Assembly (NCBI GenBank): GCA_900095095.1
Contig: FMBT01000399.1
Location: forward strand, 1-64,000
Origin: Fragilariopsis cylindrus CCMP1102
Taxonomy: Eukaryota > Bacillariophyta > Bacillariophyceae > Bacillariales > Bacillariaceae
Length of the DNA: 64,000 nt
Reading direction: 5' to 3'
The notes under the pieces are model-generated. The model was not told the DNA's origin. It saw only the letters and a program-made list of their open reading frames with translations, and did no database searches. A program made the translations under genes and the position numbers. This document shows, piece by piece, positions 20,108 to 31,400 of this stretch. Position 1 is the stretch's first letter; every line of letters begins with the position of its first letter.

Positions 20108-22900
20108 ATGTTTTCCCGTTCGTTCGCCTCGTCGCCCATCGGTAGTAGGCTATCTGCTGGTAAACGATGCTCCAGATCTTGGTTTATATCCTCGGTGGCA
20201 TCTACATCGAGAACTTTATCATCATCCGCCGCCGGTCGTGAGCAACATCGATCGCAATTCCTAGTTCCACCATCTCGTAAAGATCGACTATTACTGGGAT
20301 GTGTTTCTTACGATCCGTCCGTAACGACCATATGGGACGGAATGAAACAATATCTTCGATCGTCTTCGGGTGGGAACTTACCAAACTTCGATTACGCTCT
20401 ATTTACGAATTATGAAACTCAAGTCGCAGCCTTGTTAGATGGTTCCATCGACGTTGCATGGAACGGACCCGTCGCTCACGTAATGGCGGAAGATATGACG
20501 GGAGGAGGAGGAGATGATCGTCAATATCCATCATTTGTGCGAAGCGTAGGTATGAGAGACGTCGATTGCAATTTTCGCTCCGTTGCATTAATTAGACGAG
20601 ATTGTCTTCCTCCCCATGACGATATCAACATCTCTTCCTCAATATCGACCCTATTTGCGGGAAAGACGATCGCTACGGGATCTATGGATTCACCTCAGGG
20701 ACATATTGTACCAGTCGACTGGATCGAGAACAAGCATAACCTTAAGGGTGATGATGTTACTATTCTAAGTCACGACTACGACTTGGGCAAACATGGAGAC
20801 ACGGCTGTGGGAGAAATCATGGCCATGAAGGCTTTGATAAATAGAACAGACAACACAGACTGCACTCTTATTTCGGAAATGATGTATCTAAGAGGATTGG
20901 ATGGAGCGCTTTTCGATTCATACGGTATAGATCCTAAAGAATTGAAAGAAAACGTCGTTCTCCTCGATGACTCCCCGCCAGTGTTTGATCATTGTTCCTT
21001 CGATGCCCTGATCGGAGATCCTATAGCTAGCGCTACTAATACGTCCAAAAGCCTAGAGTTGGCGCATCATAACATCAAAATCGATGCCTTTTCGAACGCA
21101 GTTTTATCGATGGACATGTCCGATCCGAAACAAGAACCAATAATGAGAATGGAAGGTATCCAAAAATCGTGGTCTAAACCCCGAGTCGATCCTGGTGGGG
21201 CAGTTCGTGCGGCACTTTATCGTAGAGGATTAGCCAAAAAAGAACCTCCCGGTATAGAGCAGAGACGGATGATGTCATCATCGTCATCATCGGAACAGAC
21301 TTCGAAATCGAAATCGGTTGCTGTAATTGGTGCTGGGATTTCAGGATTGCAAGTCATTCGAGCATTGCGGTCTAAGGGATATGATGTAACGGCGTTCGAC
21401 GGAGATAAAGACGGCGTCGGTGGATTGTGGAGATCCAACTACTTATCGTATGGTTCCCAAGCTCCCAAGCAGCTATTTGAATTTCCAGATTTTCCCTTTG
21501 ATGATGTACCGTTTGGTGACTTTCCCACTGGAGAACAAATTAAAAATTATATAGAAAGATACGCAGATCATTTCGATTTACGTCGTGATGTTGTCCTCAA
21601 TACGACAGTTACGTCAGCCGTCCAAAACGACGAGAATAATTCTTGGAATATCGAAACGGTCAGTACCACACCAGATGGAGAGAAGAAAACGCAGACTCAT
21701 CAGTTTGATAAACTTATTGTCTCCACGGGACTGTATGCGAGCGATAGACCATCCTTTCCAGCTTTGGTACAAGAGGAGGTCGATAGATCAAATAACGGAG
21801 ATTTCGACGGAGATATTATACACAGTCATGAATTGCAACGTCCGGAACAAGTGAAAGGGAAGAGAGTTGTCGTTGTTGGAGGAGGCAAATCTGCGATTGA
21901 CGTTGCTGTAGCATCGTCAAACGCAGGTGCCGAAAAAGTAACGATGTTATCACGGGCAGCGCATTGGCCTACGCCACGAAAGATTGCAGATATCATCCCA
22001 TTCCAGTACGTTTTTCTATCGCGATTAGGACAAAATCTTGTTCTGGGATTGACAGGACCTCTTCCAGGTTGTTCTCCCTCGCACTCCAGTATTTGGCACC
22101 ACACTGTCGGTAAATATATCATGCCACCGATATTTAAAATTGTCGAATTGCTATTTGCTGCACAGTTCCGTAATGTATCTGGTCCGACCTCACCCTTTCT
22201 AAAAAAAGCTGGCGTTGTGGAAGATTTTTATGGGTATGCACACGTTTTAGATTACTCCTTCCGGGATAAAGTAGAAGCTGGAGATATTGATTGGAAGATA
22301 GGTTCAATGGAAAAGTTTGTTGATGATGGAACAGGTATCGAATTGAACGGCGGTGGCGGTGATCATCTCGAGGCCGACGTCGTCATTTGTGGAACTGGTT
22401 TCGCCAAGGATTACTCTATATTTGATAGCAAAACCAGGGAACGGCTAAATGTTGAATCGGATGGACTGTATCTTTTCAATCACACAGTCCCTCCCAATGT
22501 GGACAATTTGGCATTCGTTGGATCGGAGTTGGCAGTTATATCCAACATCTCCGGTTACGGTCTTCAGGCTGCGTGGTTGGCAAATTTTTGGTCGAATGGC
22601 AGTAGCGATTATGATAAGGCCGCCATGGAACAGGAAGTTGAGGAACTAAAACAGTGGAAGAGAAAATGGATGCCAAACACGCCATCAAGAGCTTCTCTTG
22701 TTCTCTTGCATCAGATCCATTTCTATGACCGTCTTCTCCGAGATTTAGGTGTGAATCAGAAAAGAAAGTCCAATTTTTTATCAGAATGGTTCATGCCATA
22801 TCATAGTGAGGATTTCAATGGCGTATTGGCGTCATTGGACCAAAGTGGCAACAGCAACTATGAAACCAGGAAAAACGTCCCCCTAGATATCATAAAGTAG
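20108..22900 (+). CDS. Fusion of a PhnD-like binding domain and a flavin monooxygenase
   Basis: Intronless, 930 residues, ATG at 20108. The N-terminus (FSRSFASSPIGSRLSAGKRC...SSVAST) is Arg/Ser-rich without acids, like a mitochondrial presequence. Residues ~60-300 resemble bacterial PhnD/SsuA-type ABC-transporter binding proteins (LLLGCVSYDPSVTTIWDG, FTNYETQVAALLDGSIDVAW, GSMDSPQGHIVPVDWI, DYDLGKHGDTAVGE, DHCSFDAL). From ~403 comes a class B flavin monooxygenase: FAD motif VAVIGAGISGLQ, GVGGLW, the FMO signature FDGDIIHSHEL, the NADPH motif VVVVGGGKSAIDVA (~585), and ADVVICGTGF. All nucleotide-binding glycines are there, so it should oxidise a soft nucleophile (N or S) with NADPH and oxygen. 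The binding domain has no transporter here and may hold or sense a ligand. Its substrate is unknown. No stop or intron separates the two halves. Confidence 0.85.
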   Translation: MFSRSFASSPIGSRLSAGKRCSRSWFISSVASTSRTLSSSAAGREQHRSQFLVPPSRKDRLLLGCVSYDPSVTTIWDGMKQYLRSSSGGNLPNFDYALFTNYETQVAALLDGSIDVAWNGPVAHVMAEDMTGGGGDDRQYPSFVRSVGMRDVDCNFRSVALIRRDCLPPHDDINISSSISTLFAGKTIATGSMDSPQGHIVPVDWIENKHNLKGDDVTILSHDYDLGKHGDTAVGEIMAMKALINRTDNTDCTLISEMMYLRGLDGALFDSYGIDPKELKENVVLLDDSPPVFDHCSFDALIGDPIASATNTSKSLELAHHNIKIDAFSNAVLSMDMSDPKQEPIMRMEGIQKSWSKPRVDPGGAVRAALYRRGLAKKEPPGIEQRRMMSSSSSSEQTSKSKSVAVIGAGISGLQVIRALRSKGYDVTAFDGDKDGVGGLWRSNYLSYGSQAPKQLFEFPDFPFDDVPFGDFPTGEQIKNYIERYADHFDLRRDVVLNTTVTSAVQNDENNSWNIETVSTTPDGEKKTQTHQFDKLIVSTGLYASDRPSFPALVQEEVDRSNNGDFDGDIIHSHELQRPEQVKGKRVVVVGGGKSAIDVAVASSNAGAEKVTMLSRAAHWPTPRKIADIIPFQYVFLSRLGQNLVLGLTGPLPGCSPSHSSIWHHTVGKYIMPPIFKIVELLFAAQFRNVSGPTSPFLKKAGVVEDFYGYAHVLDYSFRDKVEAGDIDWKIGSMEKFVDDGTGIELNGGGGDHLEADVVICGTGFAKDYSIFDSKTRERLNVESDGLYLFNHTVPPNVDNLAFVGSELAVISNISGYGLQAAWLANFWSNGSSDYDKAAMEQEVEELKQWKRKWMPNTPSRASLVLLHQIHFYDRLLRDLGVNQKRKSNFLSEWFMPYHSEDFNGVLASLDQSGNSNYETRKNVPLDIIK

Positions 22901-23324
22901 CACCAACAGCTCTCGCAATTAAGGAGTAACATTTAACTTGCTTTTACTTGCTCCATTTAATTTTTTTTGTCAACTAAAGAACCTAATTTGTAGATAGAAG
23001 TGTCCGTTTAAGGAAATGGTTAATGTGAGCTGGTGTCTGGAATGCATCTTTATATTTATATATCATAATGTTTTGGGACTTTTTAGAGGTCAGAATTGGA
23101 GTTTCAATAGCACTACGCTAGTTTGTGTTCTAGCTAGAGCAGAGCTTGCAACACTCTGCAAGACTGTACAAGAGATTATTGATAAGTTAGTAATAAGCAA
23201 TAGTTAGTCGAGTTTAAGTTGTTTATTATTTAAAATTACGAGATGAGGAAGCTATATAAATGCACGCATTGATATAGCACTATACTTCAAAGCATAGTGA
23301 TGTGAATTCTTTTGTCACTCTCCT

Positions 23325-23371
<47 letters not shown>

Positions 23372-23797
23372 ACTTTGAACTTATATTATAATAATATTAT
23401 TATTTTCACATTATTTATCTTCTATTTTTAATGATCTGTCCGTCTATACGTAAAACTAAATTAAACACTCGTGCTTTTGTGCGTGAATTGCCTGACGTGC
23501 AACTGCTAAAAGGTGTACTACAATTTGGCGAAGTTGTGTACAAGCACGGTAGATGTAATTTTTTAAAAGAGTGTAGTTAGTGCGTGGTGCGTGTTTGAAT
23601 TTATTGAGATATGTACACTTAACAGCACATCATCAACGAAGAGAGGATGTGAAACGTGAAACAACAAACAACATAAAAAACAAATGCACCGACGCCCATG
23701 GACAACAAGAACAACAAAAACAACAACAAGAGAGAGAGAGAGAGAATCCATAGGACTTTCTGACTATCTATACTAACTTAATACAAATACATTTATC
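22901..23797. other. Intergenic region with (TC)n tract
   Basis: 897 bases upstream of the JmjC gene. It holds a (TC)n run at 23329-23369 and a short GA run at 23729-23744, within 55 bases of the JmjC start codon. No coding frame with recognisable content. Confidence 0.4.
23329..23369. repeat. (TC)n microsatellite
   Basis: About 20 TC units on the plus strand, in the upstream region of the JmjC gene. Confidence 0.9.
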
Positions 23798-25802
23798 ATG
23801 CCAGGAACAACTGGTGGTCGTGAAAAAAGGCTTGAATTGGAAGGACAAGCTTTCTGCGATACGAAATCCTTCTATCCACTTCTTGCTAAACATTTCCAAC
23901 CATCATTGGAGGAAATTCAATCAACAACATTCTCGGATTATATTCGATATTCAGTATTAAGAAAATCTCAAGAGGGATACGATGACGAAGAAGAAGACGA
24001 AGTGAGCGAAAGGACAAGTAGTTGTAGCAGACAAAGCAACTATTGTGCCGGTAAACCCAAGATCGGTTATGATTATGGTAAGTAATTGTAAAACGTAAAA
24101 TTCAGCTTATTATTTCAATCTCGCTCTGCTTTTTTCTTCTTCTCCCTTTTGATCTTTACCATTTCGATCTCACGCTTATTTCTATATCTGCAACTTCAAA
24201 CTAAACAACACACGCACACACACACACACACACACACAATTAAGGACTGGCTAAGATAACATTACCAGAAGGATTTTCGACCCGTATGGGTATAGCAAAC
24301 GATCAAACTGGGAGGGGAGCGGACTGGCAGTCGGGAACACTGTTGGGGGATATGATACTTCCATCTCCGATGACACAGATCGTTCGGGGACTTGGAGGGA
24401 TATATGAATACATTTTTATGGATAACAAACCAACAACCGTTGCTGAATTCAGGGAGAAGGCAGACAAGTACATAGAATCGCAATTGGGAAAGAAAATAAT
24501 GAATGAAAAGTCCATTGATATATTGGAGAGGAAGTTTTGGAAAAGACTTGGTCCGACCATGGAATCATCAATGTATGGAGCAGATATGGATGGAACATTG
24601 TTTAGTAAGGATGATAATGCTGATTTTGACTGGAATTTATCAAAGCTTCAGTCTTGTCTACAACTACTTCTCATGGACCAAGATGATACCGATAGTAAGA
24701 AAGGTTGGGGTGGGATACCCGGTGTGACGACACCATATCTGTATTTTGGAATGTGGGCATCCGTATTTTGTGCTCATACAGAAGATATGAATCTTCTTTC
24801 GATCAATTACTTGCATGCGGGAGCACCGAAAATTTGGTACGCTATTGCGGCAGGTGAAGATTCGAGACGGTTTGAACATCTGATGGAATCCAACTATCAT
24901 CACGCCAAGAAGGATTGTCCAGAATATCTACGTCACAAGCGGTCACTAGTATCACCATCGATATTAAAAAAGGCAGGAATTCCTTTCACAAGGACTGTAC
25001 AGTATCCAGGGGATGCCATTGTAACATTCCCGGGAAGCTACCATTCGGGATTTAACACTGGTTTTAATGTTGCAGAGGCGACGAACTTTGCAGTACCAGA
25101 ATGGATCCCTTATGGAAGACGTGCTAGTGTTTGTAATTGTAGGCCAGATTCGGTACGACTAAATGTTGATAGATTAGAGACGCTCCTACTACAATATGAA
25201 AAGGAGGTACCTCAAAAAAAGAGAGTATTGTGGAAAGATTGGGTGGCGAATGTCAAGAAGAAACGGCATCAGGAGAAAATGTCAAATGCGACGTATGGGA
25301 GCAGTCCAACAAAGAAAACAAAAATGACCGAGAATACAGTAAGTACTTCAAAGCCCAAGGACTTTTGGGTTGAAGTCATGCAACCATTATTAAAGAAATC
25401 GACCAAAAATCAAAATCAAGAAAATCTCGCAAAAAGCCTGAAATGGAAGAAGAGATCTGGCATTTAGCAAAGCATACTGGTAGGAAACCCTTCCGTCCAT
25501 CGGACAGAGTATTGTGTATAATCCCTGCTGTTGTTGACACAAGCAGTAGTGGAAACGACAAGGGTAACAACAAGTCGAAAAATAATGAAGATAGTGAAGA
25601 ATGCTTCGCTGGGTATGTTATTGACGAACAAAATGATCATGTTCGTGTTCGACTGGATGGGATGGGAAAAAAGGATGAAATATGGATGGATACAAATAAC
25701 TCGAAAATATTTGTAGATGGTGGTAGATGGGAAGAGAAAGAAAAAGATTTCAAAATGCCAACACTACATTATTGGAAAGAGGAAGATTTTTCGGAGAGAT
25801 GA
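23798..25802 (+). CDS. KDM4-like JmjN/JmjC histone lysine demethylase
   Basis: Exons 23798-24077 and 24245 onward (GT-AG intron of 167 bases holding a CA repeat). A JmjN motif lies at ~28-50 (FQPSLEEI...FSDYIRYSV). The JmjC domain has Fe(II) ligands His271 and Glu273 (AHTEDMNLLSINYLHAGAPK) and His360 (SYHSGFNTGFNVAEATNF), then the zinc-site Cys pair VCNCRPDSVRLNV, typical of KDM4/JMJD2. It should demethylate histone lysines with 2-oxoglutarate in the nucleus. The frame stops at 25467 (500 residues), but a second frame open across this point and ending at 25802 continues as IWHLAKHTGRKPFRPSDRVL... with a Tudor-like segment (HVRVRLDGMGKKDEIWMD). The switch lies in an A-rich stretch near 25396-25436. 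An indel in an A run, or an unspliced small intron starting at GTAAGT (25339), could explain it. Confidence 0.85.
24078..24244 (+). other. Intron of the JmjC gene with (CA)n repeat
   Basis: GT-AG intron, donor GTAAGT at 24078 and acceptor TTAAG at 24244. It contains a (CA)n run at about 24211-24238. Joining the exons restores YDYGLAKITLPEGF. Confidence 0.8.
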
Positions 25803-26017
25803 TATGTAACTGCATGCATCCTGGTTTTTGCTTGCTTTCAAAACGAAAGATGAATAGTTCTCTTTTTTTTGTAGCATAAATCTATCCACAGCCAGTGCTT
25901 TGCTATTAGCTAGTAGACACTACACGTTTAACAAAATGAAATAAATTAAGTGTACGTATTTAAAAACGTTAACGGCAACTCTCAATTCTGAAAATTCCCA
26001 ATATTACCTTGTACTAA

Positions 26018-27318
26018 CTAGTACGAATCGAGTCCAAAAGCTGATTCTATATCTCGATCTTCGTCGTAGTCATCATCATCTTCGTCGTCATCGTCGTCAT
26101 CATCGTCGTCGTCATCGTCGTCGTCATCATTATCATTTTCGTCATCTTGAGCTACTTCTTGGTTAGCAGCAAATTCTGCCCAACTCGCAAGTTCGTCATC
26201 ATCTCTTTGAATATTATTATCTGATGATACATCATTCTTCTTAGCAGCATCCATTTTTTTCTGAGCAGCAACCATTTCTAATTCTTTCCGTGCATCTTCT
26301 TTCACGTCATCAGTAAAATCAAGTGAGAGTCTACGTTTTTCAATCGATTCGACCATTAATCTCACCTTTGCACCTTTTTCTAATCCACTATTTATTAATC
26401 CTTTTTCTTTATTAATACATTTATTCATTAGTTTAGCAACCTTCGTGATATGCAATAGTCCACGACGGTTTGCACCAATATCAATAATAGCACCATACGG
26501 ATATAACTTCACAACCTCACCGGTCACAACCTGTCCATTTTTAAGTGACGTTACAGATATTTTCGGTTTTATGGATGTATACTTTTTAACATCCTCAAGT
26601 GTTGCACATACCTCGAATCTACCACATTCTTTTTGGATCCTTGATACGTATAATGTTATATTATTCTTTTTACGAAATCGTGCTGTACGTTTCCTTGATA
26701 CTGATATCTTTTCACGACTTAATCGTAACATACCATTACAGATTGACCAATTTCCACTTTTTGGATTGATTTTTCCGACTTTTTTTGTTTTTGGAAAGGA
26801 ACGAGTGTGAGAGACACGATTCTGCAAAATATGAGTTCTAGGAAAAGCTTTCCTTTTCATTGTATTTTCTTACCTCCACATTCAAAATATAATTTTGGTC
26901 CTGTAGTACCAGTTAATAAATCTTCAACTAAGTAACAACCTGATAATTCTTGTCCAACCTTTAATTCTTCTAATAGTTTTCGTTCTTGCCACCATTTAGT
27001 ATTACTTCTGGATGGTTTCCAAAAACATTTCTTCGGAGATGATTCATCGTTGTTGTTGTTGTTGTTGTTGTTATTATTATCGATGGCGAGTAGTTTCTCT
27101 GTGACTTTTTCTTCTTCTATATCTCTAGTAGTGGACAGTAGTAGCTGTAACGTCTTTTTTTCTGTTAGGATTGAACTGTGAAAGGAAAAGTTATCATTCG
27201 TCCTCCTCTGTCTTGGAGGAATAATAAAGCATGTACAACATGAAACAAATAGCGTAAATTGTAGCAATATTAGTATGCAACAACGTTGTTTCGGACTATT
27301 ATTATTGCATTCTACCAT
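26018..27318 (-). CDS. Plastid S1 RNA-binding-domain protein
   Basis: Minus-strand exons 27318-26874 and 26778-26018, with a 95-base intron (donor GTAAG; acceptor AAAG after a pyrimidine-rich stretch). 401 residues from the first ATG. The N-terminus CCILILLQFTLFVSCCTC is a signal peptide followed by FIIPPR, giving the Phe+1 plastid signature, then an Asn-run transit stretch. A conserved part reads KWWQERKLLEELKVGQELSG, LYFECGVGKINPKSGNW. The S1 domain lies at about 225-305 (LKNGQVVTGEVVKLYPYGAI, GLLHIT, KRRLSLDF), the OB-fold used by plastid ribosome and RNA-processing factors. The C-terminus is acidic with about 15 consecutive Asp. A role in plastid translation or RNA handling is inferred. 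The splice acceptor is chosen to keep the frame and deserves cDNA support. Confidence 0.75.
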
Positions 27319-28456
27319 CCTTGCTTCTCTGGTTTGTTCCTTTTTCTCCTTCGACGACGATACAATGGTAGAGTTCAAATTGGTACGAAGAGTAGTACTG
27401 AAAACATGAAAACTAATCGTCAGCCATCAGCGTGCACGAGTACCACAGTACTACCGTACTAGTAGTACTATTATTAGGTACAGGACTCGACTCAGAGTCC
27501 GTAAGTCGTAAGTACTGTAGCAATCTTGAATCGAGTAGCGGATGATGATTAAAAAGGTAGGTATTGTACTGAAATAGTCCCAAAAATAGTGCGCACTCAC
27601 GCAGGCATCGCCTAACGCGCAACACTCCACGAGATTTTAAAATTTTGCCTACTAGAGTACAGTAGAAAACTAATGCGTTTATTTATTTCATACTACAATT
27701 ATTGTAACTTATGGTGTATGGATGTGAAGCTAACATTATACAAATAAATATTTAGTACACATAAACACAAGAATACAAGAAATACACAAGTTGTTTAAAC
27801 TAACATCGGATTATTCATTTCGATAGCAAGTGATAACCGAATCTCCATATCAAACTGAATGAATTCATTTGAATTTAGCGATTGATAAGGTAGAAATCGC
27901 ATTCAAAATTCATACAAGGATACGTGCTAAACTGAGAAACTACTAATTATAGAGAGAAAGTTCGCCTATCACGTAAGTTTTATGTCGATTCTTCGTTTGC
28001 ATTGTATGATCACTGTGCTAAAGTGGAATGTTTTCTATATCTTTTAAAATTAGTTAGAGACTGTGGTAATAACGGGAGTGTACCATTTATTGAAGTACTT
28101 TGGTTCCGTTTTTGTTTGCACGGTATGTAGCTGTAGCCAAAAATATCTAGTACAAAATACGAGGATTTACTACAACCGAGGCTCGAGTCGGTAAAAGGTC
28201 CATTTTAAGTTTGACTAGTGGAATATCAAATCTACAGTGGGAAGAGACAAAAGAAATATATCTAGCTGTATATTTTCAGACTATATATGTATATATATAT
28301 ATATATTATTATTATTACTATAATAGTATAATATATATATATGTATAGTATATATAGTATATGAAAATATGTATGCATATATTTTTAATGACTGGCAAAC
28401 AAATATGCGTCTGACCATTTATCTTTTGCATATTCACAGGAGTATATTCTAAGAAA
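27319..28456. promoter_or_regulatory. Divergent intergenic region with TA-rich block
   Basis: 1.1 kb between the S1 gene (minus) and the large repeat protein (plus). At 28284-28350 lies a dense block of TATATA with ATTATTATT that could melt easily. No coding frame with recognisable content. Confidence 0.4.
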
Positions 28457-31400
28457 ATGACCGACAACCCAGTAGAGGGCAATCATGACTTGGAGTCAAC
28501 GAGAAAGCAGTCGCAAGTCGAAGGAGAAGTAGTAACTAAACGCAATACTACAATTATTGATAACGCGTTTACCGACCAAAACTTGGCGTCCACCGAAAGC
28601 TCACCACAAGAGAATCCCATAACATTGACTGCTGCTAAAAGAAAACGACATCTGGTGGTGGCAGATGATCTTGAAAATGGAAAGAGAAATCGGCCCTCGT
28701 TCGAAGGGAATAGCAATGGTCCCATCTCCGCTGATCTAACACCCATCCTGGTTTCGAATGGTATTTCTAGCGCTCCATCCTCTCAAGTTCCTGCTCCTGC
28801 TCCTGTTCCTACTCTTGCTGCTGTATCAAGTCAAGGCATGTTTGACGACGCCGAGGGAGACGAAACCTTCGATATTGAAGAATACAAGCAACCGACTAAT
28901 CCTCCGCTCATTACTATTCGACCCGATTTAGTAGCCGCGATTCTAGGCACGCCGCCCAAGCCAAGAGCCTTAAGGACAGGAATTCTGCCAACCGTTACTC
29001 AACCTAATATTGTTGTGAAAATAGATACGACGAGACAGGATTGTAAGGGACAGAAAAGGACGATAAATAAGAAAATCAAGAAGAAAATGGGAACCGAAAA
29101 GGAGAGAATAGCAGCAGCGGCAATCCTAGAAGGCGAAATCGACTTACTGAGAATCCTACGGAGAAACGATTGTAATTTCCTGGGTAAACAATGCTTTATT
29201 TTTACGCTACAGCAACTCGAATGGGTTCTTGACGATGATCAGAATCTTCCAGATGTATCGTCTAGACAAAAAACACTCGAAATTATTACCCAAAAGCTAA
29301 AAGGAAGCCATCTTATTACCACTGACAAAATTGAGGTTATCAAGGAAGATGAAACTTTCCAAATAGCCGAGAAGGTAAAAGTTTGGAAGTGTTTGATCGA
29401 AAAGTGGAAGGAAGATAACGTAAAGATACCCGATGAAGAGCAATTTCCTCTGGATGGCCCTTTATCATGTTTATTTCCTACTGGTACACTTCAATTTATG
29501 AAATCTGTTAATGTCAAGACAGCTATCGACTTTTTATGTCTTAAGAAAACTGAGAGTGGTCTTGTTATTGAGATGTTTCGTGCCTGGAGGAAAATATGTG
29601 GCCTAAAGGAGATATCTTTAAATCCTCTTGCAAAACATTTAACTGGTATCAGTGCACGTATTGAGACAAGTCTCAAATGCGAACAGATTGCTGAGAGAAA
29701 CGATACGATGAAATGGATGGCTGGAGCCATGGTGGTGTTGACAGGTGCCGCAAGAGAATTTTCTGTAGATTATTCCAAGATATTTTCAGCAAGGCACTTT
29801 GTAGAAACGAAAACGAAAACTCTTGCTGATAACCTTGCCGATTGGAGAGCAAAATCTGGACTCTCCGAACTGAAAGGCTCGGGAACGGTGGCTATGGTAT
29901 CATCTTGGAAAGCTCAGTTGAAAGACGAACTTGAAGCTGAAACTTCTGAGGGAGAAGTACTTCTGGAGCAAGAAATCAGAAAAGAAATCGAGACTACCAC
30001 GCCCTCATTAGAGAAAGAGCCAGCTGAAGACGACGAACAAAAGAAGAAGAAAAGGACAAAAAAAGAAAAATCAAAAACGGATTTTTCGTCCCCTGAACAT
30101 ACTGAAAAAGGTGGAAACGGCCATGCAAAGAAAATCCGTGATAATAATCGAACACCCAAGGATGATGAAAGGGGAGGAATCACTGCTAAGAAAGCTGTTC
30201 GTTCTCCAAAATCGAATTCGATCAATCCTTTTGATGCGTTGTCGAAACCAAGCAAGACATTTCTTGCCATAATGAATATAAGCACGGGTTCACAGTTTCT
30301 CGGGACTCGAACCACAGATATTGCAAATACGTACATCAAATACAGAGGAGATAAGGGGATGCCAGCTCTAAAGGGATTTGGAGCAGTTGCTTCTATTAGT
30401 GGATGGAAGAAGTTGGTGAGGAATAAGGCTGTTTTGATTGGCGATTTGAAACTAGCTCATTTGAATGAAGCGCGAAATACAAAGATGGTGGATGCTGGAA
30501 CTCCGGCCAAACCAAAAAACAAAAAATTGGGAAAAACCATTAAAAGCCGGTTTGGAGAACTTGATGCCCTCGTAGCGAAAGCCTTCTCTAAGGAATTCAA
30601 GACGAAACACTCGTTCTCGGTCCTTTCTACAAGACAAAATGTTAATTTTTATTTTGAGCTAATAGTTCGCCAGTGCCAGTCAGGAGGATACAAGAGATAT
30701 TTGAGATATTTGGGTAACAACCCTGCATCCATATCAGTTGGTCCTATCGTCGAACGAAATAACCAAACTAAAGATGGGCATGTTCCGATTATAATAGACC
30801 CTTACGAGGAATCGGACAAGATGAGTGGTAGGCAACCCTACGATTCTTTGACGTTTGGAACGATTGGACTGGGTAGTCTCGATGTTCAACCCCCAAAACA
30901 AAATGATGGTAAGTTTTGCTGAGCATGTAGTTTTCTAATATATTTTCGTGCTTAACTTCTTTTTCTAATGTACCAATTTATTCATCTTAAACGAAGATCA
31001 TATAACCACTCTAGAGGAAGTAATCAAAATATTTGTTCTGCAAAAGAAAGGATCGTGCGGAAGAACCGATGATCTAATACCTAGTGAGGAATCACTTCCC
31101 TCATCTAATGGAATTGCGAAGTCATTTATTACATATCCTCCACCAGCTAACGCGGATATCAGGAGTAAGCAGCCTCAAAAGGAGGGTGTCGAGTCTCGAA
31201 ACACTTTCAACATGTTTAAAGTTCTACACGATAGCAAAGAGAGGTATATACTATGCGAAGTAGAACCAATTGAGAAGGGACAGTCAGTAGAGTTGTCCCT
31301 TTTGCAGCTCGATTTCTTTGACAAGTCTTGGTTATCAGAAGAAAGCGGCAGTAAAGTCAGAGCTTGGATAGAAGATCAATTAGTTAAACTACCGGCCCAA

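Noticed and set aside
22959-23207. Short frame downstream of the PhnD-FMO gene
   Set aside because: No domain, AT-rich spacer; likely 3' UTR or promoter DNA.
25339-25467. Phase-1 intron GTACTT...TTTAG (25343-25467) in the JmjC gene
   Set aside because: The donor is weak and it would delete a stretch that looks coding in one frame or the other; kept only as a possibility behind an A-run indel.
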